The position numbers and the translations under genes were made by a program. Below, piece after piece: positions 1-7,553 of a DNA stretch of 64,000 nt (positions are counted from its first letter, which is position 1; every line of letters starts with the position of its first letter). Source of the stretch: Nocardioides alpinus (lineage in GTDB: Bacteria > Actinomycetota > Actinomycetes > Propionibacteriales > Nocardioidaceae); contig NZ_FOKC01000001.1 of NCBI RefSeq assembly GCF_900112035.1, positions 496,001 through 560,000 of the forward strand, read 5' to 3'. A model generated the notes under the pieces. That model saw only the letters and a program-made list of their open reading frames with translations. It searched no databases and was not told where the DNA came from.

Positions 1-804
1 CCAGTCGCGCTGGAAGATGTCGGCCCGCTCGCCGGTGCGACCGCGGATCACCCGGCACACCAGGTCGTCGGGTCGCTCGTCGACGCGCGGGCGCGACCAG
101 CGCCACACGGCGGGCCGGCCGTCGCCGAAGACCGGGGTCAGCGCCCGGCTGCCGGCGAACTCGGTCGTGGCGACGCGCCCGGTCTCCGGGTCGCCGTACA
201 ACGCGAAGTGCAGGGTCGGTGCGGTGAGCGGGTTGAACTTCTTGTTGGTGTTGCGCAGCGGCAGGTAGCGGAAGCGGCGGCCGTCGTCGGTGCTCAGCGG
301 GAAGTCCGCCTCGTCGACGGACCCGCTCGTGCTGCCGTCGACCGCGCACGACGGCAGGTGGCGCGCGTAGGCGAGGACGTACTCGTGGCTGGTCGCGAAG
401 CCGCGCCCGAGCTGGCGACCCTTGGGGTTGAGGTTGACCACGATCTGCGCGAGGAAGTTGGCCTCGCCGAAGACCTCGTCCATCAGCAGTCGCAGGTGGG
501 CGGCCTCGTTGTCGTCGATGCTGATGAACACCGCTCCGTGCGGGGCGAGCACGTCGCGGACGGCCTCGAGGCGCGGGCGCATCATGGCCCTCCACGCGGC
601 GTGCCGCCCGGCGTACGGATCGGCGTGCGAGCCGTCGCGGAAGCGGTCGGCGTAGGCGAAGTCGTTGCCGGTGTTGTAGGGCGGGTCGGTGTAGACGATG
701 TCCACCGAGCCGGGTGCGAGGCGGGGCAGCACGTCGAGGTTGTCACCGGCGTGGAAGGTGTTCCACGCAGCTCCCGCTGGCGGGTCGCTTCGCTCGTCTG
801 GCAC
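1..804 (-). CDS. Site-specific DNA methyltransferase, Mod-like, partial (C-terminus beyond window)
   Basis: Reading the minus strand from a GTG at 804 gives an open frame to the window edge (268 codons, no stop). Residues 39-46 read TDPPYNTG, the catalytic DPPY motif of amino-methylating DNA methyltransferases; it lies close to the N-terminus, as in beta-class type III Mod and related N6-adenine enzymes, where the SAM-binding motif comes later and would be off the window. The region after it (SIDDNE, then an asparagine-rich stretch NLNPKG) is typical of this family. The start has a -10-like TAGGCT (minus strand, 811-816) six bases upstream and no Shine-Dalgarno sequence, so the message may be leaderless. 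A Res partner, if any, is not in view. Family assignment is strong; type III membership is inference. Confidence 0.85.
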   Translation of the reverse strand, partial: MPDERSDPPAGAAWNTFHAGDNLDVLPRLAPGSVDIVYTDPPYNTGNDFAYADRFRDGSHADPYAGRHAAWRAMMRPRLEAVRDVLAPHGAVFISIDDNEAAHLRLLMDEVFGEANFLAQIVVNLNPKGRQLGRGFATSHEYVLAYARHLPSCAVDGSTSGSVDEADFPLSTDDGRRFRYLPLRNTNKKFNPLTAPTLHFALYGDPETGRVATTEFAGSRALTPVFGDGRPAVWRWSRPRVDERPDDLVCRVIRGRTGERADIFQRDW

Positions 805-894
805 GGTCGGAGCCTAGGGCGTCACGGCGGTGCCGACGGACCCGTTGATCCCAATTTTCCCACCAGTCCCACGTCGTCCTTTACTCTGGATCGC

Positions 895-2286
895 GTGTCC
901 GTCTTCTCGCGCCGCCCCGCCCTCGCCCAGCTGACGCGTTCACGCGCGCTCACCCTCGCCACCGCGGGGGTCCTGGTCACCGGTCTCGTCGCCGGGATCG
1001 GCACCGGACCGTCCGTCGCGGACGACGCCGGCGACACGGCCCGTACGTCCGCCCGCGACGGTGCCGCTCAGGGCTACCGCGGCCGCAACCAGACCTCCGA
1101 CGGCAAGCCCGGCGTCGTGGTCGGCCCGCCGGTCAGCGCCCGCGGCCGCGCGCCGGTCACCACCAACGACGTCAGCTACGAGATCGCTCCGGGCGTCACG
1201 CTGCGCGAGTGGGACCAGGTCGACGGCCGCCAGCCCGTCGGTCAGGTCCGGATGAACCTGCTGAGCATCAGCCTCGACGCCCCCAACATCACCTTCGAGG
1301 AGCTCTCCCCGAAGTACGTCACCAGCCGCAAGCTGGTCAGCCAGCTCGGCCGCTGGAACAACGTGCTCGGCGCGGTCAACGGCGACTTCTTCGACATCAG
1401 CCAGACCGGTGCCCCCCTGGGCGTCTCGATCAACCGAGAGCGCGGGCTTCTGGGCGGTGCCCGCGAGGGCTGGATCCCCGAGAACTCCTCGCTCTTCTTC
1501 GACGAGACCGGACCCCACATCAACCCGCTGACCGTCCAGTACACCGTGCGCCAGTACCGCGACTGGGTCGTCAAGGGCATCAACCACCCCGACGTCAGCG
1601 CCGGCGAGATCGGCGTCTTCACCCACGACTGGGGCCGGACGTCGGGATACCAGATCCCCACCCGCGGCAAGGGTCGCGCACGCGAGGTCGTGCTGCGCAA
1701 CAACCGGGTGATCTCCACCAGGCCGAAGCTCTCCAGCGGTCGCAAGATCCACAAGAAGGAGCGGGTGCTCATCGGGGTCGGGCGTGCTGCCGGCCAGCTC
1801 GCGCAGCTCAAGATGCGCGAGAAGATCACCCTGTCCAAGCGCTTCGAGGGCGGCAGGCCGTCGGTCGCGATCACCGGGGATCGGCCCCTTCTGGTCAACA
1901 GCGTCCGCACGGTCGTCAACAACTCCATCGCCCACCCGCGCACCGCGGTCGGCATCGACGCCGACGGCCGCAAGCTCCTCATCCTCGTCGTCGACGGACG
2001 CTCGGCGGTCAGCCGCGGCTACACCATGGTCGAGCTCGCCGACCTGATGACGGCGCTGGGCGCGGAGAACGCGCTCAACCTCGACGGTGGCGGCTCCTCG
2101 GCGATGTACACCCGCGCCGGCAGCGGCGAGATGGGGATCGTCAACGAGCCGTCCGACGGCGGTGAGCGCAAGGTCGCCAACGGCTTCGGGTTCGTCTACA
2201 CCGGTGTCCTGCCCCCGGTCATCCCGCTGACGCCGGTCACCCCGACGCCCACCGTCGCACCGACGGTCCCGCCGCCGCCGACCTGA
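895..2286 (+). CDS. Secreted phosphodiester glycosidase (NAGPA/DUF2233 domain)
   Basis: 463 residues starting at GTG 895; the frame is open further upstream, but the N-terminus from here has a basic start and hydrophobic segment (about residues 20-42) ending near VADDAG, a signal peptide. The conserved family motifs are visible: NGDFFD at 162-167 and DGGGSS at 397-402, which in the N-acetylglucosamine-1-phosphodiester alpha-N-acetylglucosaminidase fold form the active site. Bacterial members are thought to cleave sugar phosphodiesters of the envelope or matrix. The C-terminus is a Pro/Thr tail of about 25 residues. A -10-like TACTCT lies at 882-887, seven bases before the GTG, with no ribosome site. 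Substrate cannot be inferred. Confidence 0.85.
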   Translation: MSVFSRRPALAQLTRSRALTLATAGVLVTGLVAGIGTGPSVADDAGDTARTSARDGAAQGYRGRNQTSDGKPGVVVGPPVSARGRAPVTTNDVSYEIAPGVTLREWDQVDGRQPVGQVRMNLLSISLDAPNITFEELSPKYVTSRKLVSQLGRWNNVLGAVNGDFFDISQTGAPLGVSINRERGLLGGAREGWIPENSSLFFDETGPHINPLTVQYTVRQYRDWVVKGINHPDVSAGEIGVFTHDWGRTSGYQIPTRGKGRAREVVLRNNRVISTRPKLSSGRKIHKKERVLIGVGRAAGQLAQLKMREKITLSKRFEGGRPSVAITGDRPLLVNSVRTVVNNSIAHPRTAVGIDADGRKLLILVVDGRSAVSRGYTMVELADLMTALGAENALNLDGGGSSAMYTRAGSGEMGIVNEPSDGGERKVANGFGFVYTGVLPPVIPLTPVTPTPTVAPTVPPPPT

Positions 2287-2296
2287 TCGAAGCCCC

Positions 2297-2884
2297 TCAG
2301 GCGTTCGGCACCGCGAAGAGGACGACGTACGTCATCGGCGCCAGGCACTGGACGCTGCTCCTCGGCAGCTTCGGGATGACCTCGAAGCCCGCCTCGCCGG
2401 CCTCGACCGCGACGCTGCGCGGCGCCTCGCAGCCGATGGCGACGGTGGCGCCGTAGGCCGTGGCGCCCGCGTCCCGCTCGGCGACCTCCGTCGAGGTGGT
2501 GGACACGGTCTCGGCGAACGCGCCGTCGAACTGCGCCGCGAAGTCGGCGCGGGCCTGGTCGGTGTCGAGCGCGAGGGCGAGGGTCGAGTCGGACCCACCG
2601 CCCTCCGTGGCGCTGATCAGCGTGACCTCGGTGACTCCCGCCGACCCGGTCGCCGGGATCGTGGCCTGCGCGCCGGAGCCGGAGTCCGGCGGCGGCGTCT
2701 CGGTGGGCGTCTCGGAGGGCGTCTCGGAGGTGGGCTCGCCCGAGGGGCTGGACGAGGACGCCGGGTCGGTGGCCGTGTCGTCGGGGTCGTCGGAGCCGCA
2801 GGCGGTGAGGCCGGCGGCCAGGGCGAGGGTGGCGACGAGTGCGGCAGCGGAGCGGCCGCCCGAGAGGCGCAGTGAGGAGTTCAT
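2297..2884 (-). CDS. Putative lipoprotein of unknown function
   Basis: 195 residues. The N-terminus is a lipoprotein signal with a lipobox (LTACG, Cys about residue 28), followed by a Ser/Thr/Pro/Asp-rich linker to about residue 75. The mature domain carries two conserved-looking cysteines (AIGCEAP and VQCLAP) that could form a disulphide. I do not recognise the family. It is convergent with the glycosidase gene, only 10 bp apart, and divergent from the RelA/SpoT-domain gene. The start was chosen because it places the lipobox correctly; the same frame is open further upstream but that extension shows no protein-like features. Confidence 0.75.
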   Translation of the reverse strand: MNSSLRLSGGRSAAALVATLALAAGLTACGSDDPDDTATDPASSSSPSGEPTSETPSETPTETPPPDSGSGAQATIPATGSAGVTEVTLISATEGGGSDSTLALALDTDQARADFAAQFDGAFAETVSTTSTEVAERDAGATAYGATVAIGCEAPRSVAVEAGEAGFEVIPKLPRSSVQCLAPMTYVVLFAVPNA

Positions 2885-2974
2885 GGTGGTTCGACGATAA
2901 CCAACCCCGAACCGCTCCCCCGGCGGCACACGGGTGGCGCCACAACGGAGGACGCTTCTGGCAGGCTGGGCGCC

Positions 2975-3973
2975 ATGAGCGAGGTCGCGCAGTCCCAGGA
3001 GCCGGTGCGCGAGGCCGTACGTGCCTATGCGGCGCTCCAGCCCCAGCTCGCGTCCGCCACCCAGGCCTACGTCGCGCTCATCCAGGTCCTGCTCGACGAC
3101 GCCGGCATCGACTACCTCAGCGTCACCGGGCGTACGAAGAGCGTGGCGTCCTTCGCCGCGAAGGCCAACCGCACCGAGGGCGGCAGTCCGCTCTACCCCG
3201 ACCCGCTCGAGCAGATCACCGACCAGATCGGCGTCCGCGTCATCACCTACGTCCACAGCGACGTGGCGGCGGTCGCGGAGGTCCTCGACGACGAGCTCGC
3301 GATGCTCGACGACCGCGACCTCGGCGAGGAGACCGCCCGGTCCGGACGCTTCGGCTACGCCAGCCGGCACCTCCTCGTCCAGACCCACCCGGGCGCCGAG
3401 CTCCCGACGCTGGAGGGCCACCGGGCGAGCGTGCAGGTGCGGACCGTGCTGCAGCACGCGTGGGCGGAGTTCGAGCACGACATCCGCTACAAGGGCAACG
3501 TCCCCGAGGACGCCGCGGCCGACCTCGACCGCCGGTTCACCCTCGCGGCCGGGCTGATCGAGCTCGCCGACCGGGAGTTCGCCACCATCCGCGAGCGGAT
3601 CCAGCAGGCCGCCCCCGGCAGCCCGACCGAGGTGGAGGCCGACCACATCGTCGGCCAGGACCTCGCCACTTTCCTCGCCGGCCACTACAGCGACGCCGGC
3701 TGGTCGCACACCGACCACTACGACTGGATCGCCGACCTGCTCGCCCAGCTCGGCATCGACGACCTCGACGACCTCGCCGACCTGCTGACCTCCGTCGACG
3801 CCGATGCGGTGATCCGGCGGATGGGCTACAAGTACCCCGCCGGAGCCGTACGCCGCCTCGACGACGCACTGCTCGCGATCTTCGGCGAGCAGTACGTCAC
3901 CCTCGACGGCAACAGCCACCGCGTACCACTCCTCCGCGCCCGGCTCGAGAAGCTCTCGACGCCCGAGAGCTGA
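2975..3973 (+). CDS. RelA/SpoT-domain protein, putative (p)ppGpp synthetase
   Basis: 332 residues. The RelA_SpoT synthetase fold is recognisable: GRTKSVASFAAKA (about 52-64, substrate-binding basic loop), DQIGVRVITY (beta strand with the catalytic region), GYASRHLLV, and VQVRTVLQHAWAEFEHDIRYKG, the signature that carries the nucleotide-binding residues. There is no N-terminal HD hydrolase and no TGS/ACT region, so it is a small alarmone synthetase-like protein; the C-terminal 120 residues are helical and unlike RelQ/RelP tails. The expected role is making pppGpp/ppGpp or a related nucleotide from ATP and GTP/GDP. Activity is inferred. It is monocistronic between divergent and downstream genes. 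Confidence 0.85.
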   Translation: MSEVAQSQEPVREAVRAYAALQPQLASATQAYVALIQVLLDDAGIDYLSVTGRTKSVASFAAKANRTEGGSPLYPDPLEQITDQIGVRVITYVHSDVAAVAEVLDDELAMLDDRDLGEETARSGRFGYASRHLLVQTHPGAELPTLEGHRASVQVRTVLQHAWAEFEHDIRYKGNVPEDAAADLDRRFTLAAGLIELADREFATIRERIQQAAPGSPTEVEADHIVGQDLATFLAGHYSDAGWSHTDHYDWIADLLAQLGIDDLDDLADLLTSVDADAVIRRMGYKYPAGAVRRLDDALLAIFGEQYVTLDGNSHRVPLLRARLEKLSTPES

Positions 3974-4020
3974 GCCGGCGGGATCAGGCCGGCTCAGGGT
4001 GGCCCCCTAGGGTTGGCCCC

Positions 4021-5238
4021 ATGAGCCGCCCTTCCTGGACGACCGTCGCCCCCATCCTCGCCATCGTGGCGTTGGTGCCCGCATGGTTCGCCCATCCCAA
4101 GGGGATCGTGCTCGGTGCGCTCGCGGTGCTGCTGGTGGCGGCCGTGCTCACCGCCGTGCACCACGCCGAGGTGGTCGCGCACCGGGTCGGTGAGCCGTAC
4201 GGCTCCCTGCTCCTCGCGGTCGCGGTGACGATCATCGAGGTCGGCCTGATCGTCACGCTGATGGTGACCGGCGACAAGGACACCGCGGGCCTGGCCCGGG
4301 ACACGGTCTTCGCGGCGGTGATGATCACCGTCAACGGCATCGTCGGCCTGTCGCTGCTGGTGGGCGCGCTCAAGCACCACCTCGCCGTGTTCAACCCCGA
4401 GGGCACCGGCGCCGCGCTGGCCACCGTCATCGCGCTGGCGGTGCTGTGCCTGGTCGTGCCGTCGGTCACCACCTCCGAGCCCGGGCCGGAGTTCACCGGG
4501 GCCCAGCTCGCGTTCGCGGCCATCGCCTCGCTGACGCTCTACGGCATGTTCGTCTTCACCCAGACCATCCGGCACCGCGACTTCTTCCTCCCGGTCGCTG
4601 CCGGCGACTACGTCCCCATGGTGGCGACCAAGGCCGAGGCTGCCGCTGCGGCGTCGGACCGGGCCGCCGACCGCGCGGCCGACGCGGCCGCCGAGGAGGC
4701 TGCCGACGAGGCGTCCGGTGCTGACGGCTACGAGCACCAGCCGGTGGACCTCGACGAGGACGGCCACGCCGACCCGCCCACCAACCGGGCGGCCTACACC
4801 AGCCTCGGGCTCCTGGTCGTCTCGCTGGTCGCGGTGGTCGGCCTCGCCAAGATCGAGTCGCCGGCCATCGAGTCCGGCGTCGCCGCCCTCGGCTTCCCGC
4901 AGGCCGTCGTCGGCGTGGTGATCGCCCTGCTGGTGCTCGCCCCGGAGTCGATCGCCGCCGTCCGCGCGGCCGCCCGTGAGCGCGTCCAGGTCAGCCTCAA
5001 CCTCGCCCTCGGGTCGGCGATGGCCTCCATCGGCCTGACCATCCCGGCCATCGCGATCGCCAGCATCTGGCTCGACGGGCCACTCGAGCTCGGGCTCAAC
5101 CAGCTCCAGACCGTGCTGCTGCTCCTGACCGCAGCGGTCGCGATCCTCACGGTGGTCCCCGGGCGGGCCAAGCCCCTGCAGGGCGGCGTACACCTGGTCC
5201 TGCTCGCGGCGTTCCTGTTCCTCACCATCGCGCCGTAG
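4021..5238 (+). CDS. chaA: Calcium:proton antiporter (ChaA-like)
   Basis: 405 residues with about eleven hydrophobic segments split by an acidic/alanine-rich cytoplasmic loop (roughly residues 200-260). The first half carries GEPYGSLLLAVAVTIIEVG, the alpha-repeat of the Ca2+/cation antiporter superfamily with the conserved Glu residues, and the second half repeats it as LLVLAPESIAAVRAA. This matches ChaA-type exchangers that expel Ca2+ (and Na+/K+) against a proton gradient at the cytoplasmic membrane. A TAGGGT box at 4008-4013 is seven bases before the ATG, so a leaderless start is likely. A strong hairpin terminator follows. Confidence 0.9.
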   Translation: MSRPSWTTVAPILAIVALVPAWFAHPKGIVLGALAVLLVAAVLTAVHHAEVVAHRVGEPYGSLLLAVAVTIIEVGLIVTLMVTGDKDTAGLARDTVFAAVMITVNGIVGLSLLVGALKHHLAVFNPEGTGAALATVIALAVLCLVVPSVTTSEPGPEFTGAQLAFAAIASLTLYGMFVFTQTIRHRDFFLPVAAGDYVPMVATKAEAAAAASDRAADRAADAAAEEAADEASGADGYEHQPVDLDEDGHADPPTNRAAYTSLGLLVVSLVAVVGLAKIESPAIESGVAALGFPQAVVGVVIALLVLAPESIAAVRAAARERVQVSLNLALGSAMASIGLTIPAIAIASIWLDGPLELGLNQLQTVLLLLTAAVAILTVVPGRAKPLQGGVHLVLLAAFLFLTIAP

Positions 5239-5261
5239 ACCCTCCGCCCGACGACGCACGA

Positions 5262-5315
5262 GGGCGGTGGCCCGGCCACACTCCGCTGCTGCCGAGTGTG
5301 GCTGGACCACCGCCC
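5262..5315. terminator. Bidirectional hairpin terminator
   Basis: Two 22-base arms (5262-5283 and 5294-5315) pair with only two mismatches around a 10-base loop. It lies between the convergent antiporter and binding-protein genes and can serve both strands. There is no long U-run, as is common in high-GC actinobacteria. Confidence 0.8.
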
Positions 5316-5334
5316 AGGTGGGTGGAGGCAGGGA

Positions 5335-6150
5335 TCAGCCGAAGTACTTCGAGAAGATCTTGTCGTAGGTGCCGTCCTCGCGGAGACCGGCGAGCGTGCC
5401 GTTGATCTCGCGCAGGAGCGGGATGTTGCCGTCCTTCTTCACCGCCATGCCGTACTGCTCACCGGTGTCGAACTCCCGGGCGAGCTTGAGGCTGGGGTTG
5501 TCGCCGACGAACTGCCCGGACACGGTGTTGTCGAGCATGGCCGCGTCGAGGTCGCCTGCGGCGAGCGCGTCCTGGAGACCTGCCGCGTCGTCGTACGCGA
5601 TGACCTGGGTGGTCTCGGGTGCGAAGTCGCTGAGGTAGGTCTCCCCGGTCGTGTCCTTCTGCACGCCGACCCTCTTGCCGGCGAGCTCGGCGATCTCGTC
5701 GAGGCCGGAGCCGCGGGGCGTGATGAGCGCCTGCTTGGCGTCGAAGTAGGGGCTGGAGAAGTCGAGGACGCGGGCGCGCTCACCGGTGATGGTCATCGCG
5801 GAGATGGCCACGTCGCACGCGTCGGTGTTGAGCGAGGTGCCCGAGGTGATGTCGTCGAACGCCACGTCGACCACGTCGAGGTCGACGTCGAGCCCGTCGG
5901 CTACCTTCTGGATCAGGTCGATGTCGAAGCCGGTCGGCTTGCCGTTCTCCTCGAACTCGAACGGCGCGTAGGGCATGTCCGTGCAGACGGTGAGGACACC
6001 CTTGAAGACCAGCGACACCTCGGAGAGGGCGTCGGCGGACTCCCCGCTGGCAGCGCCGCCGCAGCCGCTCAGCGTGGCCAGGAGGGCCACGGAGGACAGG
6101 GCGGCCGCTGCGGTGCGGGCAGGGCTGAGGCGTCGAGCTGTGCGGGTCAT
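5335..6150 (-). CDS. Amino-acid-type solute-binding lipoprotein attached to the conservon operon
   Basis: 271 residues. Signal peptide with lipobox (LSGCG, Cys about 30), then a bacterial extracellular solute-binding family 3 domain: GVLTVCTDMPYAPFEF, the usual start of the first lobe, GFDIDLIQKVADGL, and the hinge region AGKRVGVQKDTTGETYL. Such proteins bind polar amino acids or similar ligands outside the membrane for ABC importers. No permease or ATPase gene is nearby. Its ATG is three bases from the cvnD stop on the same strand and has no clear ribosome site, so it looks translationally coupled to the conservon. A role as ligand-sensing partner of CvnA is inference. Confidence 0.9.
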   Translation of the reverse strand: MTRTARRLSPARTAAAALSSVALLATLSGCGGAASGESADALSEVSLVFKGVLTVCTDMPYAPFEFEENGKPTGFDIDLIQKVADGLDVDLDVVDVAFDDITSGTSLNTDACDVAISAMTITGERARVLDFSSPYFDAKQALITPRGSGLDEIAELAGKRVGVQKDTTGETYLSDFAPETTQVIAYDDAAGLQDALAAGDLDAAMLDNTVSGQFVGDNPSLKLAREFDTGEQYGMAVKKDGNIPLLREINGTLAGLREDGTYDKIFSKYFG

Positions 6151-6153
6151 GGG

Positions 6154-6750
6154 TCAGTTCACATTCGCGGTGAGCGACTCACGAAGTCGCATGAGGGAGT
6201 ATTCGGTGATCTTCACGAGCGCACCCTTGGCCTGCTCGCGGTCGCGGGCGTCGAGGCTGATGATCGGCACCTCCGGCGGCAGGGCCAGCGCGGCGGCGAT
6301 CTCGTCGACCGGGTAGCGCGGCACTCCGTCGAACTCGTTGACGGCGACGATGAAGGGGATGCCCTTGGACTCGAAGTAGTCCAGCGGCGAGAACGACTCG
6401 TCGAGGCGGGCGACGTCGACCAGGACGATGGCGCCGATGGCGCCGCGGCACAGGTCGTCCCACATGAACCAGAAACGGCGCTGGCCGGGCGTACCGAAGA
6501 GGTAGAGGACCAGGTCCTCGGCCAGCGTCAGGCGGCCGAAGTCCATGGCCACCGTGGTGGTGGCCTTGGTGGGCACTGCGGCGAGATCGTCCACGCCCTC
6601 GGACTCGTTGGTGACGAGTGCCTCGGTGCGCAGCGGATCGATCTCCGAGACGGCGCCGACGAGCGTCGACTTGCCGACGCCGAAGCCGCCAGCAATGACG
6701 ATCTTCGTCGACGCAGCCGCACGCTGTGCCTTAGTAGTTTCGAAGTCCAC
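6154..6750 (-). CDS. cvnD: Conservon GTPase-like ATP/GTP-binding protein
   Basis: 198 residues from GTG 6750, or 209 from an ATG at 6783. I prefer the GTG because AAAGGA lies six bases upstream, whereas the ATG has no such site and would overlap cvnC by 53 bases. The protein has a P-loop GGFGVGKST near the N-terminus, a switch-like FGTPGQRRFW and the guanine-specificity element NEFD: the CvnD/MglA-like small GTPase family. In Streptomyces conservons the D protein works with a sensor-kinase-like A protein and roadblock B protein in a membrane-associated complex resembling eukaryotic G-protein signalling. Last of the four canonical genes; the binding-protein gene follows at once. Confidence 0.9.
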   Translation of the reverse strand: MDFETTKAQRAAASTKIVIAGGFGVGKSTLVGAVSEIDPLRTEALVTNESEGVDDLAAVPTKATTTVAMDFGRLTLAEDLVLYLFGTPGQRRFWFMWDDLCRGAIGAIVLVDVARLDESFSPLDYFESKGIPFIVAVNEFDGVPRYPVDEIAAALALPPEVPIISLDARDREQAKGALVKITEYSLMRLRESLTANVN

Positions 6751-7099
6751 GGAGGGTCCTTTCGATGAGCTCGAGACGCTCATCTGTCGACGTCTTGTCG
6801 GTGATGGTGGCCTGGATTCGGACCAGGCCCTGCTCGATCAGGTCGCCCAGCAGCACCCGGGTGACGCCGATCGGCATCTTGGTCAGTGCCGACACCTCGG
6901 CCACGGAACGCCGGTCGCAGACCTCGAGAACCTGCGCGGCAGACGGACTCAGGACAGGCGCCTCGGCACCGGCCTGGAGGCGCAGCGTGGCCTCCATGGC
7001 CAGGTCGACGGAGGTCGCCGTCCGGCCCGCGGTGAGTGTGTAGGACCGGATGAGGCGAGGGCGGTAGGCCTCGTCGTCCGGCTCGAGTGGCGGCGTCAT
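6731..7099 (-). CDS. cvnC: Conservon DUF742 protein
   Basis: 122 residues from ATG 7099 (MTPPLEPDDE). The DUF742 family is recognisable by RPRLIRSYTLTAGRT and by the winged-helix-like end VTRVLLGDLIEQGLVRI. CvnC proteins are small, probably cytoplasmic, and always accompany the sensor, roadblock and GTPase genes; a DNA-binding or adaptor role is suggested but unproven. It ends within the cvnD reading frame, and lies 13 bases after the cvnB stop, so all genes are on one transcript. Confidence 0.88.
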   Translation of the reverse strand: MTPPLEPDDEAYRPRLIRSYTLTAGRTATSVDLAMEATLRLQAGAEAPVLSPSAAQVLEVCDRRSVAEVSALTKMPIGVTRVLLGDLIEQGLVRIQATITDKTSTDERLELIERTLRGLRNY

Positions 7100-7112
7100 G
7101 GCACGGAGCCGG

Positions 7113-7553
7113 TCAGCCGCCCGTACCGACGCGGGCCTGGGCCTCGACGGTACGTCCCACACGGTCCACCAGCAGGGCCATCTCGTAGCCCACCTGGCCG
7201 ATGTCGGCCTCCTCGGTCGTGAGCACGGTGAGGTTGGACCCGTCACCGACGCTCATCAACATCAGGAAGCCCATCTCCATCTCGACGATGGTCTGCATCA
7301 CCGAGCCGCCCTCGAAGAGGCGGGCGGCACCGACCGCGAGGCTGGCGAGACCGGAGGAGACGGCCGCGACCTGCTCGGCGCGCTCTCCGGGGATGCTGGT
7401 GCTCGAGGCCATGAGCAGGCCGTCGGCGGAGACCAGGATGGCGTGCGCGGCGTCGGGAACCTCTTCGACGAAGCGGGACATCACCCAGTCGAGGTCGCGG
7501 TCGTCACCAGCGTTGTTGACGCCGGCAGCGGGGGCGGCGGATTCGTACGTCAT
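7113..7553 (-). CDS. cvnB: Conservon roadblock/LC7-domain protein
   Basis: 146 residues. After a short acidic tail the sequence follows the roadblock/LC7 fold: [45 protein letters not shown] and a C-terminal [12 protein letters not shown] helix. Roadblock proteins act as GTPase-activating or scaffold partners of MglA-like GTPases, here CvnD. The start codon overlaps the cvnA stop by four bases (ATGA), a sign of translational coupling. Confidence 0.92.
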   Translation of the reverse strand: MTYESAAPAAGVNNAGDDRDLDWVMSRFVEEVPDAAHAILVSADGLLMASSTSIPGERAEQVAAVSSGLASLAVGAARLFEGGSVMQTIVEMEMGFLMLMSVGDGSNLTVLTTEEADIGQVGYEMALLVDRVGRTVEAQARVGTGG

